Assembly (NCBI GenBank): GCA_031472005.1
Contig: PZJY01000006.1
Coordinates: forward strand, 1,054,001 to 1,118,000
DNA length: 64,000 nucleotides
From: Tetracladium setigerum
Lineage: Eukaryota; Ascomycota; Leotiomycetes; Helotiales
Reading direction: 5' to 3'
Shown: positions 1-12,412 of the stretch, in pieces
Layout of the letters: the number at the start of each line of letters is the position of its first letter
How positions within the stretch are numbered: position 1 is the first letter of the stretch
Made by a program: the position numbers and the translations under genes
Notes under the pieces: generated by a model
Database searches by the model: none
What the model was told of the DNA's origin: nothing
What the model saw: the letters and a program-made list of their open reading frames with translations, nothing else

Positions 1-1477
1 GGTTTGTAGTCCAAAACCATTTTCAAGCAAATTTTAAGCACGAGTACGATGAAGACGTTAAGGAGACCCTCGGCTAAGAATAATACGGGGGGATTGTACT
101 TGCATTGGCGTATTGTTTGGCGAGTGAGATGGTCACAGACTGCGTGGCATTGCTGCTGGAGGAGCTGGTTGAGGCGTTGGCTGGACATTTTTTCTGACGG
201 TTTTGTATTGCGTTGTACTTTATCGCGATGTATCGGATTAGAAAGTTTTCGGTAACTGCGTTGCACTTTATATGTACATGAACGTGTCTTTTCCGTGGCT
301 TTTCGAGAAGTGACTGCTGAGTGGAGAGGAAGAAAAACATTCAGATTGGAACGGGTGAGAGGATTCTTTCAAACATACCTACCCATCGGCTGACCTTATG
401 TCGATATTTACGTTTGAACTGTTAATATGAGGCGAGAAGCCAGTAAATGGCCGTGTTTCACCGCGCTAGTAGAACGAACTAGCGAAGATTTCGATTCAGA
501 TCAACTTAGATTCCACGATACATAGCTACTGTGAGTTTGATATTTTCCTGAACTGCTAGACTGGTGTATAGTACAATATTAGCTCATTCAAAAGAAAATC
601 TCAAAACCCACGATACACATGCATATGAAGAAGAAAAAAAAAGCGCTTCATAATCCACTTTATGGATGGGTATCTAACGGATAGTTGAGGGTAATTCTGT
701 TAGGTAGGGTGTTGTGGCTGTTGTGTAGGTGGAGAGATTCTCTTCTGTTTGGGGGGGGATAATGTGAGGAGTGTAGGCGAGGGTGTCTGCTAAAGGGACG
801 TAAAAATACAACGCCCATGATGGCCATACTGGATCTTGAGATTAAGCATGAAAATGCTAGAGCATAAGTAGGATTTTGCCTAATAGTTAAGACATCTTGT
901 GATATCAGATCTAAACCGAATGATTTGTCCCAGGTCTACCATTCCACTAGGTGCCAAGTAAATCAGACTACTCGAGCCTATACACTTGGTCCCCCTTCAT
1001 TGTGTGAGCTTTCTCCAACATTTCTGTATTAAGTTTGAGGACTTGAGAACTCAGAGACCTGCATTTCCTTCCTCGCCATAGATGATTTCTTCTTCTTGGT
1101 CACTCGCTTCCTCCGGATCACCTCCAGGTCACTCATCTTCCAAATCACTTCCTTCTTCCGCTTAACTCTCTTCTCACACATCACTCTCGTCATATACATC
1201 ACTCTAGCCATATATACCTCTCTCTTCATACACATCATCCGTGCTGTTTGACGGAGCCTGCGAGGATCGGAGATCATAAAATAGCTGCGGTGGAGCTGCA
1301 GGTATGGTCCTTGATCTGTACCATACGGTCCGTACCGCTGCTAAGCTCTGAACTCACCAATAGGTTGCTTTTCGTTAATCTCGTAAGAAGTACAGTCTGC
1401 GTTAAATTTGAGCTGATACATCGATTAGCCACATTTCATGCCTTCTCCCTCGCCCCTTTACAAGCTTGGCAACACCA
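1..1477. other. intergenic, no supported gene
   Basis: No reading frame here has a convincing protein character. Positions 1080-1240 are CT-rich on the plus strand, with degenerate copies of a catatacatcactct-like unit. The stretch is probably the 3' flank of the ankyrin gene that ends at 1478 and of whatever lies left of the window. Confidence 0.5.
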
Positions 1478-4400
1478 CTACGCGGTCGGCTCTGGCGCTA
1501 TGGCGGCTGCATATTGCTGTATTAGATCTTGCATAGCTTTATCTTTACCAACTTGTTGCTGCTGTTGAGCTCTCACGTTTACAGAAAGACTCCAAGCCAG
1601 GAAACGCTGTGCGGAGAAGAACTTTGCTCTCGGGCAACCCCTCTGTTTTAGAAGCTCTTTGGTCTGATGGTTTTCAGCAGATCTTGCAACATCTGCGGCT
1701 GTCAAGCCAAGGCTATTCACCACCATTACGTTGGCGCCATAGCTCAATAGAAGCTGTGTCCCTTGGAGACTGTTGGGCGAAGAAGCAGCTGCGTGCAATG
1801 GCGATCCGGCAGTGCCTCCAGTCAGATTTATTCCTGCTCCACATCTCAGTAGATAGTCCATGCAAGTAAGCTGGCTCATGCCTGCAGCCATCTCCAGAGG
1901 AGTCACTCGAAAATTGTCGATATTGCTGACGCTATTCACTTCAGCGCCCCAGGCTAGCAGTATAAGTGCCACATCTGCATGGCCATAGCAAGCCGCGAAA
2001 TGAAGGGGAGTACCAAGTCTGAGACCCTGGGCATTCACATCAGCGCCGTTCTCTAGCAGTAGCATGCAGACTTTCCAATGGCCATTTGCAGCTGCTGCAT
2101 GAAGCGGGAAGCCATATTGGTCATCATTCAGACATTGTTCGTTGGGATTAACAGGGTCCGGCGGCGCCATTAGCTGGACGACCTCCTCGAACTTGCCCTC
2201 TCTTGCTGACAACAGTAGCGAAGCTCGAAGGAGGGTCTGTAAAATTGCATTGATCTGTGGATCGATGACTTCTTCTGCTTCGTTGGCAGCATTCGGATCG
2301 ACGGTGAGATTCGGTCGTTCAGCATTCTGCAGTTGCGGCGGCGGTGGCGACGAAGGGTCAATTGTTCCCCCGGATAAGTATCGTATTACATCTTGCCCAA
2401 ACCCAGGTTTCTCCTTCTCGCATTTGATGGCCAATTCAAGTGCTGTACCTTGATCACCGCGTATATCTGGGTCAAGCCCTTGCTCAACGAGAAACTTGAC
2501 AACATGGAGATGGCCTCCAATGACAGCTCCATGTAAAGCAGTCTCCTTCTCCAGGTCCTGCGCCCTCAAAATAGCACCTTGATCAAGAAGTAGACGTATC
2601 ACACTAAGATCACCACCAACAGCGGCAGCGGTCAGCGCGAATCTATACATCCCTCCCTGAGCATGTACACTGGCGCCATTATTCAGCAAGATCTTCACTA
2701 TTTGCTTGTAGCCAAAGGAAGCTGCAATGTGGAGAGGCAGGCAGATACTGTTGGGATTGCCAGGCTGATTAGGCCTCGCGCCATGCTTCAGCAGATGTCT
2801 GACTACTTCTACATGGTTGTTATATACTGCGGCGGTAAGACCAGTCCCGTATTTGCTGATACAATCTCCAGCATTTGCAGTGGTGTTTATGTCGACGCCT
2901 CTGAGCATTTGCTTATTTACCGCTGCGAGATGGCCTTCCTCGCAGGCAATCCAGAAGGCTTCCAGCCAGTCTCTATATTGAGGATCTTGCTGTGAAAGGG
3001 ATGTTTTGCGGAACGTTGCTGCAAGGTTATCTATAGGCTCTGTTGAAGGTGTCGTGACGCTTGCGTTCACAGGGATACTGGTGTCGGCTAGAGGGCTTGA
3101 AACCTTGGGTGCAACTGAAGCCCGTTTCCACGGCTGGGGTGCAGAAGGTGCATGAGTGACAGGAGACGGTAGTGGTGAATATGAATCGTCATCGATAATA
3201 TCGATACAGTCCTTAGGCTACAATAATTGGTGAGTGGTTGCTTGCTAAGATTCTCAAGCTAGATCAAAACTTACGAAGAGACCTGTCTTTCCATTAATTG
3301 TCCCCCTCCACACCTCACGAGTGACGAATTTGATGTTTCTTATGACAGCACCTTTTGGAAAAAAGGTTATGTGCAGCTCACTTTCACCACGATACGTTTG
3401 TATGGCGATGCCATAAATATTCCTTCTTTTATTTTTTTCTGTACAAAGGACGGCAAATTCATTAGCTAGAGACGAAACGCCTTCCACGGAAACCTCACGC
3501 ACCCTGTCTCTGCGATTCCATTGGACCAGCTTCCAGTATGTCCAAAATTGCACCGGACACCCGCTCATACCCGCTATCGTCTCTACTAACGAACTTTATC
3601 ATGTCTGAGTGATTTCCGGGGAGTACCTGCGTATGCTCGTGAGCGTGTCCCAGGGAGGCTGAATCATTGTCTACTATCTGATTAACGGTTAGTGATGGTT
3701 GCAATGGCTCTTGATGTTTACTCACCTTGCCAATCTTCGGATACCTGTAATCTTCAAAGAAAGTATATATCCTGAGACTACCAATCACTCGAGCGAAATC
3801 ATTCTGCAAACGTTCGAGTGTCTCTGAGCCTCGACTGAGCGCTCCTACAATGGCTGAGTTGTTGTCCTTTAAGACAATGGTAGCGATATTGGTTGCAATC
3901 TTGCCCCATTTTGCTTTATCCGATCCTCGATGTGGCGTGCCTGCAAAAACCACCCCCAGGGTCTTAGCCTTTATGCTAGCAATCTTTGGCTTTAGAACAA
4001 TTTCTGCTCGACTTTCGTTGTATGATTGGATTAGAGCCTAAATAACGTATCAGTCCATGAAGTCAAGATATAAATCTGGAACCATGATGATAACTCACAT
4101 CCTTGACAACCAGGCCGCCCAAGCTGTGAACAACGAAAATGATGGGCCTTTGCATCTGCGGTTTATTGGAACTTCATATTTTGTGTAACAATCTAGATTC
4201 ATACCTCTTCTGCTGTGCGTCTTCGACGAGCAAGATCTTCGAGTAATTGCAAAGCTAGTGCTGCAACAGAGCTTTGACCTGCGACGTCGAGAAAGTTCAT
4301 GACATTGGCATCATATCCCCACTATTGGATATTTGATTAACTTCGGGATCTACGCACTTCTGGGGATTCTCGGATACTTACTGACATAATTCTCGCATCA

Positions 4401-4661
4401 GGCATGTCTTCTTTTAACAAGTCTCGCGGCCAGCACACCTTGTCCTTTGTCCATGTTGCCAGACGATCCCCGTTCAGTCCATGAACGAATACGATGCTGT
4501 ATTAAGCTTAGACCCTCAAACGAGAAGCAACGATCGGGAGGGTAATTACTCAACTGTGTTCGGCTTCGTGCCTTCGAAAAGGACCTCTCTCTGGATGTAG
4601 TGTCAGCCTTGCGCGCTCATACGTGATGATCAAAAATGCTCACCATCCCAATATTCGCCAT
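1478..4661 (-). CDS. alpha/beta-hydrolase - SH3 - ankyrin repeat fusion protein
   Basis: Multi-exon gene of roughly 915 residues, ATG at 4661. The first exons give a DUF676/lipase-like alpha/beta hydrolase: VDIVFVHGLNGD, the nucleophile elbow VVHSLGGLVVKD, VVFAGTPHRGS, and a late NHSDM that supplies the usual catalytic His. An intron at about 3444-3511 leads to a short SH3-like module (about 3440-3180) that ends GKTGLF|PKDCIDI, with an intron inside that motif. A Ser/Pro linker follows, then eight or so ankyrin repeats, e.g. LPLHIAASFGYKQIVKILL, and a Gln-rich tail. In related fungal proteins the hydrolase usually precedes a NACHT ATPase; no P-loop is visible here. The hydrolase-ankyrin pairing suggests a nonself-recognition or signalling role, which is inference. 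Internal exon borders were set by frame and are well supported around the hydrolase and SH3 joins. Confidence 0.85.
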
Positions 4662-5075
4662 TTTGCAGCATGCGAATTCTAGGTAAAGATGGCAAACTGC
4701 AATGGGGGAACAAGATAGCGATGCAAAGTCCAGGAACAATACAGCATGCGGCGCAGATAAACACGAAGGAGGGGAAGGCAGCTGTTTATCTATGGCGCCT
4801 CGACCCCCCACCACAACCTCAGCCTCAGCCGAAGCAGCGTACCAAATGGGTTTCAAGTCACCTGGATTAGGTAGCCCACCACCTCCTTGAAGAGCATGCA
4901 TTGTTTTCTTTTCCCTATCCGAGCCAATCAAAACACTTGAAGTTTGATGGGGATGAAGTTGCCGACCTTCCAGCAGGACTCGCTCGGCGCGACCACGTGG
5001 GACTTGTGCAGAAGGTGAGGTTCATGGCATATCGCTCCCTTCCGACTATATCGCTACGTAGGAATTTGTTGACTC

Positions 5076-5514
5076 TTAATCTGGAAAAACCGCGTGATTA
5101 TTGGACCTCGCAGTAGATGCTACACTTGCAACTGAAGATGTCACGAACATAGGACTACTATTAATAGCCTGTCCAGAAGGCTCCAATCGATGAGGGGCAG
5201 GAGAATAGGAAATCGACACGCCATATCCGTACGGAGAACTCGGTATTATTGAAGTTCGCAGTCTTGGCTCAGTTGCTTTCTCCGTCGTCAGCTTCTCGGC
5301 TAAATAGCAGTCGTCATATGTCCCTGGCACCTGCAGCAAGCAGTCTTGGGAGATACCTCCGTACAGTATCTTGGCGAGGTATGCTTTTGATCCAATATGA
5401 CTATAGAAAGTCTTGGCTTTAGGTATCGACGGCAAATACCTGGTGCGTTTTGATGTTTGCGGGTTGGATTGTTTGTAGGAAGTTAAGATGCTTGGAAGTA
5501 GAAGAAAGTTTCAT
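5076..5514 (-). CDS. possible hypothetical protein, structure unresolved
   Basis: One minus-strand frame is open for about 160 codons and ends at 5076, with reasonable-looking composition (for example KAKTFYSHIGSKAYLAKILYGG). It has no ATG of its own. The only nearby ATG, at 5514 (MKLSSTSKHLNFLQ), is in another frame and would need an intron or frame change near 5440 to join. No domain is recognised. It could be a small gene with an unseen splice, a decayed gene, or chance. Confidence 0.3.
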
Positions 5515-5870
5515 GAAACAGGTGCCATTTCATCAATACAAGACAAGAAAAGATAGCAGAGAAAGAAGGAAACAAACAAACAAGTCATTCTGGTGGTGAT
5601 GTCAAATATTGACATCTCGTCCTAAATGCTTCACATCACTTTATCAAAGTTAAAAAGTTTTGAGTTGTGTGTTCGGTCAAAATGACAACATGTGTCAATG
5701 TCATGTGATATGTACGCTAAGAGTCTAGCGTTGAACTAGACGCGCAACGCGCGAGGCGTCAACATTCTAGAGAAAACAAAACCTTCTTTTTCACCTCATC
5801 CAATCGGTAAACGTTTTTCCGTGCTCCGAGAGCCGACAGACGACAAGCGCTGCCTCTCACATTTCCCAAG
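5515..5870 (+). promoter_or_regulatory. promoter and 5' leader of the coiled-coil gene
   Basis: About 355 bp precede the ATG at 5871. The last 100 bases are C/T-rich with few G residues, typical of a fungal leader. A short palindromic cgcgcaacgcgcg lies at about 5741-5753. No specific factor site can be assigned. Confidence 0.35.
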
Positions 5871-6984
5871 ATGTCGTCTCCATCTCAACCTCCCCCTGCT
5901 CCAGACGCAGTCACTGAGCCCTTCCCCAACCTCGATTGCCCACTAGCATCACCTTCTCCCTCTCCCGCTGCAAGCAAACATACTACGCCTTCTAAGGCTA
6001 CTCCAAGTCGATATCGTCGTCGAAGCAAGAGCATGAGCATCAACCCCAACTACTACGCCGATACTCAAGCCGCTCTCCCCAATCTCAATCCTCGTCAAGT
6101 CCCTCAATCCCCGTCTCACAACATGGCTCACCAACAAAACGGCATGAATGGTGGCATGGGAATGGGCATGGGCAATGGCATGGTTGGCTACCCCACTCCC
6201 GCTGGTCATCAATCCGATCTCAACTATGTCATGTCCATGGTTGAAGAGCTCTCTGGCATCCTTCGAACCAACCAACAGCTCACTGCAAGCGTTGTCGACA
6301 AGATGGGCAAGGTCCGCGAGAAGGCTGCTACCATGAACTTGTCGAACGACGAGGTTATTGCTGCCGTTGCGTCCGAATTGGATGGTATGTCCGATCTATA
6401 CTCTTTGCTTCACAATTTCACCTTAGTCAAGCTAACTTTACGCGTCTGCAGAGGATTCCAAGAACCTTGAGAAGGAGAATTCCGAGCTTCGTCGCGCTCT
6501 CGAGAAGTCCGAGTACAACAAGAAGGAAAACTGGAAGCTTGCTATTCACGGCGCCCAAATTCTCGGAGACATCAGCGAGAAGATGCACAAGTACAAGGAG
6601 CAACACGAGAAGGATACCCTTGCCTGGCACAAGAACTACCGCAACCAATTGGCCGCCGAGCGCGAGGAGAACCTCAACCTCCGCAACCAAATCAACGACA
6701 TGAAGGCTGCTGCTTGCCGTGCCAATGGCCATCTTCGCGACATGCGAAAGTACTTCAATGATCACGATGAGTTGCAGGAACTCCGCATTCAAAATCATCA
6801 ATTCCGCACCGAACGTCGCTACTGGAAGCGTATGGCCCTGCCACTCATTCCTGACGATGACCCAGAGTGGAGCGATGATGATGATATCATTGATCCAGAA
6901 GAGAAGAAGCGCGAGGCCGAGAAGGCTGAGCTTTCCAAGGCTGCTGAGCGCATGAAGAAGGAGGAAGGCGAAGGGTCCGCTTAG
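5871..6984 (+). CDS. conserved fungal coiled-coil protein, unknown function
   Basis: Two exons, 5871-6384 and 6452-6984, separated by a 67-bp intron (gtatgt...ctaac...cag); the join is GAT G|AG GAT. The product is about 348 residues. The first 80 residues are Pro/Ser-rich and a Met/Gly patch follows (GGMGMGMGNGM). A well-ordered region then begins at YVMSMVEELSGILRTNQQLT and runs into a long charged coiled coil rich in E, K, R and N. The C terminus has an acidic stretch (PEWSDDDDIIDPEEKK) and a Lys/Glu tail. I recall similar proteins widely in Pezizomycotina without a firm function. It has no signal peptide or membrane span, so it is likely cytosolic or nuclear. Confidence 0.85.
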
Positions 6985-7336
6985 ACCATACCTGCTCTTT
7001 TCGTTGCATCTATCTATTTTTCATCATTGATTTTGCGATGCATTGTAATGGAGTAAAGGGAGATACCCAGGGGCGCACGATTTTATTTTTTTGGCGGTTG
7101 TTTCTCCCAGATGGTGGGATGGATGTACTTTTACGTTTGCCAGCGTCGGGCGCTGAGCTTTTATGTTCAAAAAAATAAGATATATTCGTCAAATTGGGTC
7201 GTTCTTCAACAACGAAGTGACGCGACAACTGCGTCTGTAATGGTGACTACCTACAAATGTCGTGTGTTGTCAAATCTGCCACAGTGTCCATTGCTTTCTT
7301 TTTATTTGAAACCATAGGTAGTTCCTCCCTCTTTCA
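6985..7336. other. intergenic, 3' flank
   Basis: AT-rich sequence after the stop at 6984, with T-runs and a short ttatgttcaaaaaaataagatata stretch consistent with a 3' UTR. No gene is visible. Confidence 0.4.
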
Positions 7337-7785
7337 TTAGGGCACATTCACTATAGCCCTCCAATTGAGGCCAGTAAAGTTCAAATGTGACAACACTCTC
7401 AAATTCCACACACCTCTAAACTTATCCTCTACAACAACGATGCATGTCCTTCCACGAAGGATGTACTGTACGCACCACCAGCTGGCGGTGCCAAGAGCCT
7501 CAGTATATTCTGCCATGATCCACCGCTTGAGTTGAACCTTCAGACGACGGTTAGTCCAGCTCAAACTCGACAGCATCAGAAGCATAGTAGTTGTCAATCT
7601 AAAAAGGATAATTTGATCCATGGCACTAAGCTGGTCGGTACCCCATTACCCCGCCATCCATCGTCTTCCAGTCGAGGGTAGCACGCTGTACTCCTGCCTC
7701 GGCATTAATGCAACACAACCTTGGAGACTTGGTTTTGGAGTCTATTCATCTCTTCCGAGTTGAAGACGCTGCGGGCTGTCATTTT
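7337..7785 (-). pseudogene. possible decayed minus-strand gene
   Basis: A 94-codon frame starts at an ATG at 7621 and ends at 7337. Upstream on the same strand two further protein-like pieces lie in different frames (MTARSVFNSEEMNRLQNQ, then AEAGVQRATLDWKTMDGGVMGY), broken by stops. I do not recognise the family. The fragments may be exons I cannot join or a decayed gene next to the Zn2Cys6 regulator, which reads the other way. Confidence 0.2.
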
Positions 7786-7827
7786 AGACTCTATCGGACT
7801 ATTAAATTAGGCACTGTGTAAGGGCTC

Positions 7828-9740
7828 ATGTCGATCATGCTCACAAATACACCACACAAGAGGAAACGAATAGTGCAGGCATGCAAACCATGCGGAAACC
7901 GGAAAGTCAAGGTATGCATAGATGCGATCAGATTCTAATAAATTGAGATTCCAGACTGATCACTCTTACTAGTGTGATGGAGTGACGCCTGGCTGTAGTA
8001 GGTGTCTGGCGGATGGTGTTGAATGCTTTTATCCGATCTCTAAGCGAAACAAGTGGTGAGTAGATGAGATGATTGTCTGCTTGCTATTAGCAGTAATGTA
8101 CTGAATCCCACTTGAAATAGGGTTTCTAACCCAGCTGCAAGATCAGTGCCTTCAACTCCATCAACACTCTTACCAGAAGTTCCACTGTCAAATCCAGCAC
8201 AGTCGTTGTTGTCGCAAATCTCAAGCAACTTCAGAAGTCGACTCTTTCAGGCATACTTTAGATGCATTCATCCAATATGGCCCATCTTATACAAGCCACT
8301 GTACGATACACTTAACCACACAGAGCTTATAAATGCCCTACCCATTCCACTGATCAACGCCATGTTTTCAATCGCAGTTCCACTTCTCGATTCGGATGGC
8401 GATCTCAACGACTCAAAAAATGATCAAGCCCACCAGTTCTTCCTAGAATCATTGAAGTCGCTGAGAGGATACGATGTCCCACAGAGGAGTCAGTCAATCT
8501 TTACCATGAAGCCGACTATAGTTCATTGTCAGGTGCTCACAATCTTGGCTCTTCAACAACACGGAATAGCAGCATTCTCTCAGGCAGGCATGCTCTGTGC
8601 AGTTGCTGTATCGATGGCAATTGACCTCCAGCTTCACATGGAGTCAGGCACAGATACATATATCGAGGCTCAAACGAAATCTCGAGTGTGGTGGACCGTT
8701 TATGTTCTCGAAAAGATGCTGTCGTGCGAGATGAGTCGTCCAACCTTACTGAGATCCGAAGAATCAGACACCCCCTTTCCTTCCGTGGAAGAGTCCGACG
8801 AATATGAATTCTTCTCTGAGACCTTTCAGACAAACAACGTCAAGCCACATTCGCTCAAGTTGAGGACCATATCCGCCTTCCATACATCTATACGAATTGC
8901 CATGCTCATGGAAGAGGTTTCAAGACAAATATACAGCATCAGCGCAAGAAAAAAGATTCGGGAAGACCGTCAATTCGGGGAAGAGACAAGACTTCGAATC
9001 TGGGCGCAGCTGAATGACTACGAACAGTCACTTGAGTCGTCACCTTTAAAGCTAGACACAAGTGGACAATCTCCAGTTATTCCAGTCATGGTAACCAATT
9101 ATATAGTAAGTCGGAAGAACAGAGGCCATAACATAACACACATCGCTGAACTGATTTAGTACATGTGGCTTACCACCATTTTACTGCACCGCCCTTTCAT
9201 CGAATACTGGCAGCAAGACAAAGGCAGCGATGAAATATCAACTGCGCATAAAGACCCTCACAGAATTTGCCGCGTTGCGGCCGACCAGATCTGCTCCATA
9301 TTGGAAAATCACAGCGACTTGATCAGGTGCTTACCATGTGATCTCGTCTTCCCGATTTTCGTGGCAGGAAATATGTTGCTGCGTTGCTGGCGCCAGTCTG
9401 GAAGGCAAGATATCGATATCCAGCGAAGTCTAGATCTATGTATCAGATGGCTCAATGTGCTTGGGAAGAGTTGGAAAAGTGCTAAAGCGCGGCGGCAGGT
9501 GTTGGCGGAATGTAAGAATACCACCTCCTCATTCTGAAGCCCTACTGTTGAAAGCCGTACTGTACTGATAAACTTTCGTTAGCCATGGATACCATCACTC
9601 CTCCCAATGAACAGCACAAGACTTTACCATCATGGCAATCCACGAATCTTGCAATAGAGGGATTTATTTCGGAAGAAGATTTCGATCTGGATTATATGCA
9701 ATGGATATCTGGTGCAGATATCTCGAGTTTTACAGAATGA
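7828..9740 (+). CDS. Zn2Cys6 transcription factor with fungal-specific TF domain
   Basis: Five exons: 7828-7911, 7973-8055, 8121-9105, 9160-9511 and 9583-9740, each join in frame, giving 553 residues. The N-terminal binuclear cluster is ACKPCGNRKVKCDG...PGCSRC...C, split by the first intron right before the third cysteine. Basic KRKR precedes it. The middle homology region begins around SRLFQAYFRCIHPIWPILYKP and contains the family hallmark RVWWTVYVLEKMLSCEMSRP. The C terminus is acidic (SEEDFDLDYMQW), a plausible activation segment. It should bind CGG half-sites in the nucleus. Its position next to the permease and MAO-N genes, and the CGG array in their shared promoter, make it a candidate local regulator; that link is inference. 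A second in-frame ATG at 7837 is an alternative start. Confidence 0.88.
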
Positions 9741-10224
9741 AATTCAGCTTCCTTTATCACAACTCTGAGAATTTGGTGAAGATAAAAGCATGCCGTACCC
9801 ACACATCATGATCGCACTGCTGGCAAGCATAACCTGATATCCACCTCTCGTTCCCATGTTATCTCTGCCCTTCTCTTTCGGACAGGTTCTAAAATATGCA
9901 ACAACCCATTCCCACGTGCTCTTCGACTGTTGGTGCACAATTCTTGGTCTGATGACTTGGTTTTGGGCCTTTCACACGACTTTTTTGGGGTTTCGAGAAG
10001 GCAGCTGCTGCAGCTCAGATTCTCAAGCGTCAAGAATTTCTCTCCCGCGACTCACTCACTGTTTCGAGAGAAGAGATATCAAACCAGAGGGATTTAAATT
10101 GATAAATTTACAGCATATAGTATCAGGGTTGAAATTTGCGCCAAAAAAAAAAGCAGGTAACCCCCTGCCATAATAAGTAGAAGTCGAGAAAGAAAAGTCA
10201 ACCCATTTCATCATCCTAATGTCT
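9741..10224. other. convergent intergenic region
   Basis: Lies between the 3' ends of the Zn2Cys6 gene (+) and the permease gene (-). It probably holds both 3' UTRs; I see no coding character or repeat. Confidence 0.4.
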
Positions 10225-12412
10225 TCAGACCTTTCCCTCCACTTTCGACTCCTCGAATTGTCTCATATCCTGGGTAGCAGAATCTACGGATTGTAAACCT
10301 TCCAAGACTGAGACATCCTAGAATTGGCATTATCAGTTAGTAACAAATACCTCTATGACTTCAAAAGTTGTAGTAGGTAGGTAACCTTACCGGTCCGTCG
10401 TAATTCTTCCTTGTCAGGTACCAGGTCACAGTAATGAAAATTGCAGCAATTCCAATCACCGCCGTAACAAAATCTGCCAAATCTTAGTTAGCATCCAAGA
10501 TTCCTATGATCTATCAAAGGAAGATAGATACGCAGAGCAGAGCACAGGCAAGTGAAGCAACTTACTCATGTTATTGGAAGTTGTAGGTAGTCCGGTGGGA
10601 AAGCATAGAAACTGTTATTGTGATTAGCTCGATGGCTGAGTGGACGTAATAAGGAGGTATGTTATCTCTTACGATGGAAGTGATTATTATAAAGATCACG
10701 GATACCAAGTTCAAGATGAGACCCATCCTGTTGCCAAGCTTGAAGTCGATGACTTGTTCGCTTACTGCTCTTCGACCATTTAGGAGTAGCATTAGAATTG
10801 GGGCACCGTAGGAGATATTAAGGAAGAGTGTCGTGCATGAAACATAGGCGTTGAAAGCCACAGTTGGTCCTGCGCATTTTCATGTTAATTTGAGAAGCAC
10901 TGTTGTTGTACCTTGGGATCTGCAGGCCACGCTTACCAAGATAGAGTAATCCAAAACACAAGTTAAATATGCAACATGCCATAACCGTACGAGAAGGAAC
11001 TTTGGTTTTGGGGTCTATTCTCGAGAAGCTAACAGAACCTGTCAGAAAAAAAACAGAGAGTAGTTACATGAGGGGTGAGAAACTTACAAGCCCGAGCTAA
11101 TTGTTCCTCTATCGCGAGCCATTGCATACAGGAGACGACTCACTGTCGTCACAGCTGCGTTCGTCCCATTGATGAAGCATATCGCAAGCATGAGAGTCAG
11201 TATAGCAGCAGCAGCAGCGCTGCCCGTGGATTGATGAATCATTTCCGTAATTGGCATTCCGGTTGCAGACGCCAGTACACTTTCGGCATCGTTCAAACAG
11301 AACAGGATGACTAGAATGAATGCAAGTCCACTTTGCCAGCCGTATTGTTAGTCAGATGTGTTTTGAATGAGATGGGAGATGACTAATTGATAAAGGTAGA
11401 GAGAACTTACGTGACACCACCGACTACAATACTGTAGATCATGGCCTTTGGAGTATCTCTGGTAGGGCGAGACATCTCTTCACTCATGTGTGTGGCAGCG
11501 TCCGAGCCTATCAATGATAGTGCAGACTGTAGCATTCCAAGTATCCATGCAATGCCCGATGGCCATCCTGTTGTATTACTGAAGCCAGTGAAGACATATG
11601 ATGCACTCGTCTTCTTCGAAGTGGCAAGGAGAGTTACGCTGATGATTCCGAAACAGAGAAGAGACCAAACCACTATGGATCGTTCCAATCGATTAGCTAG
11701 AATCCATTTGGGTAGGAGGGAAAGAAAGATGACACAGTTGACAACTTACTCGCAGCGTTATTCCAATGATCGATGATTTTGTTGCCGTAGAGATTGGAGA
11801 TGGTCGTGAATACAATGATTGCGGCAAAGATGAGGTAGACTTTCCACGATGTCGATTCGTAGGTTCCATTCGTAGCGACAATGACAGCTGCCGTAATGAA
11901 GAAAGCTGTTTCTATTAGTTTAGTAAACCATGGGGACGTAGTATCACCTACCGGCGAAGTAAGCTGCTGTAGTGACCAGCGTAAGCCAACCAACAATACT
12001 GAGCCATCCCACCGTAAACGACGAGATTCTCTTCCATCTTTCACTCCCTAGCATGTATGCAAAATGATACTGGCCTCCTGCTGTCGGCCATAGCGATGCA
12101 AGTTCGCCTAAACTTGAAGTGATGCAGAGGTTGCATAAGACACAGAAAATGAAGCCATAGACGAATGCAACAGGTCCGCCGGATCCAAGAACCATGCCCA
12201 TGACACCAGCTAATGCTATCCAGGTACTGCGTTATTGTCAGCTCTTGTAATTGCTGCTTCGTTTAGCAGATTGATCGAAGTTGAACGTACTTTAGGATTG
12301 CGAAGGTCATAGCTACCATGTTGATTTTGCCCATCTTCCTCTCGAGGCGAGCACCACCCCCGTCCGAGTCACCATGATTGGAAAGAGAGTTGGATGTATT
12401 ATTGATCGACAT
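10225..12412 (-). CDS. APC-family amine/GABA/choline-type permease
   Basis: Multi-exon gene of roughly 530 residues, ATG at 12412 and stop at 10225. It is a twelve-span transporter of the amino-acid/polyamine/organocation superfamily, of the fungal ACT group that includes GABA and choline permeases. Visible markers are a short polar N terminus, FAILNTWIALAGVMGMVLGSG across the first intron (12290-12227), SSLGELASLWPTAGGQYH after TM2, and SEEMSRPTRDTPKAM in the loop after TM6. The C-terminal exons were rebuilt from splice signals as TSIVFLCFPTGLP then VTAVIGIAAIFITVTWYLTRKNYDGP and a short acidic tail. It would sit in the plasma membrane and import a nitrogenous solute. It is divergent from the MAO-N gene over a 598-bp promoter, which suggests the substrate is an amine. 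The exact substrate cannot be read from sequence. Confidence 0.85.
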
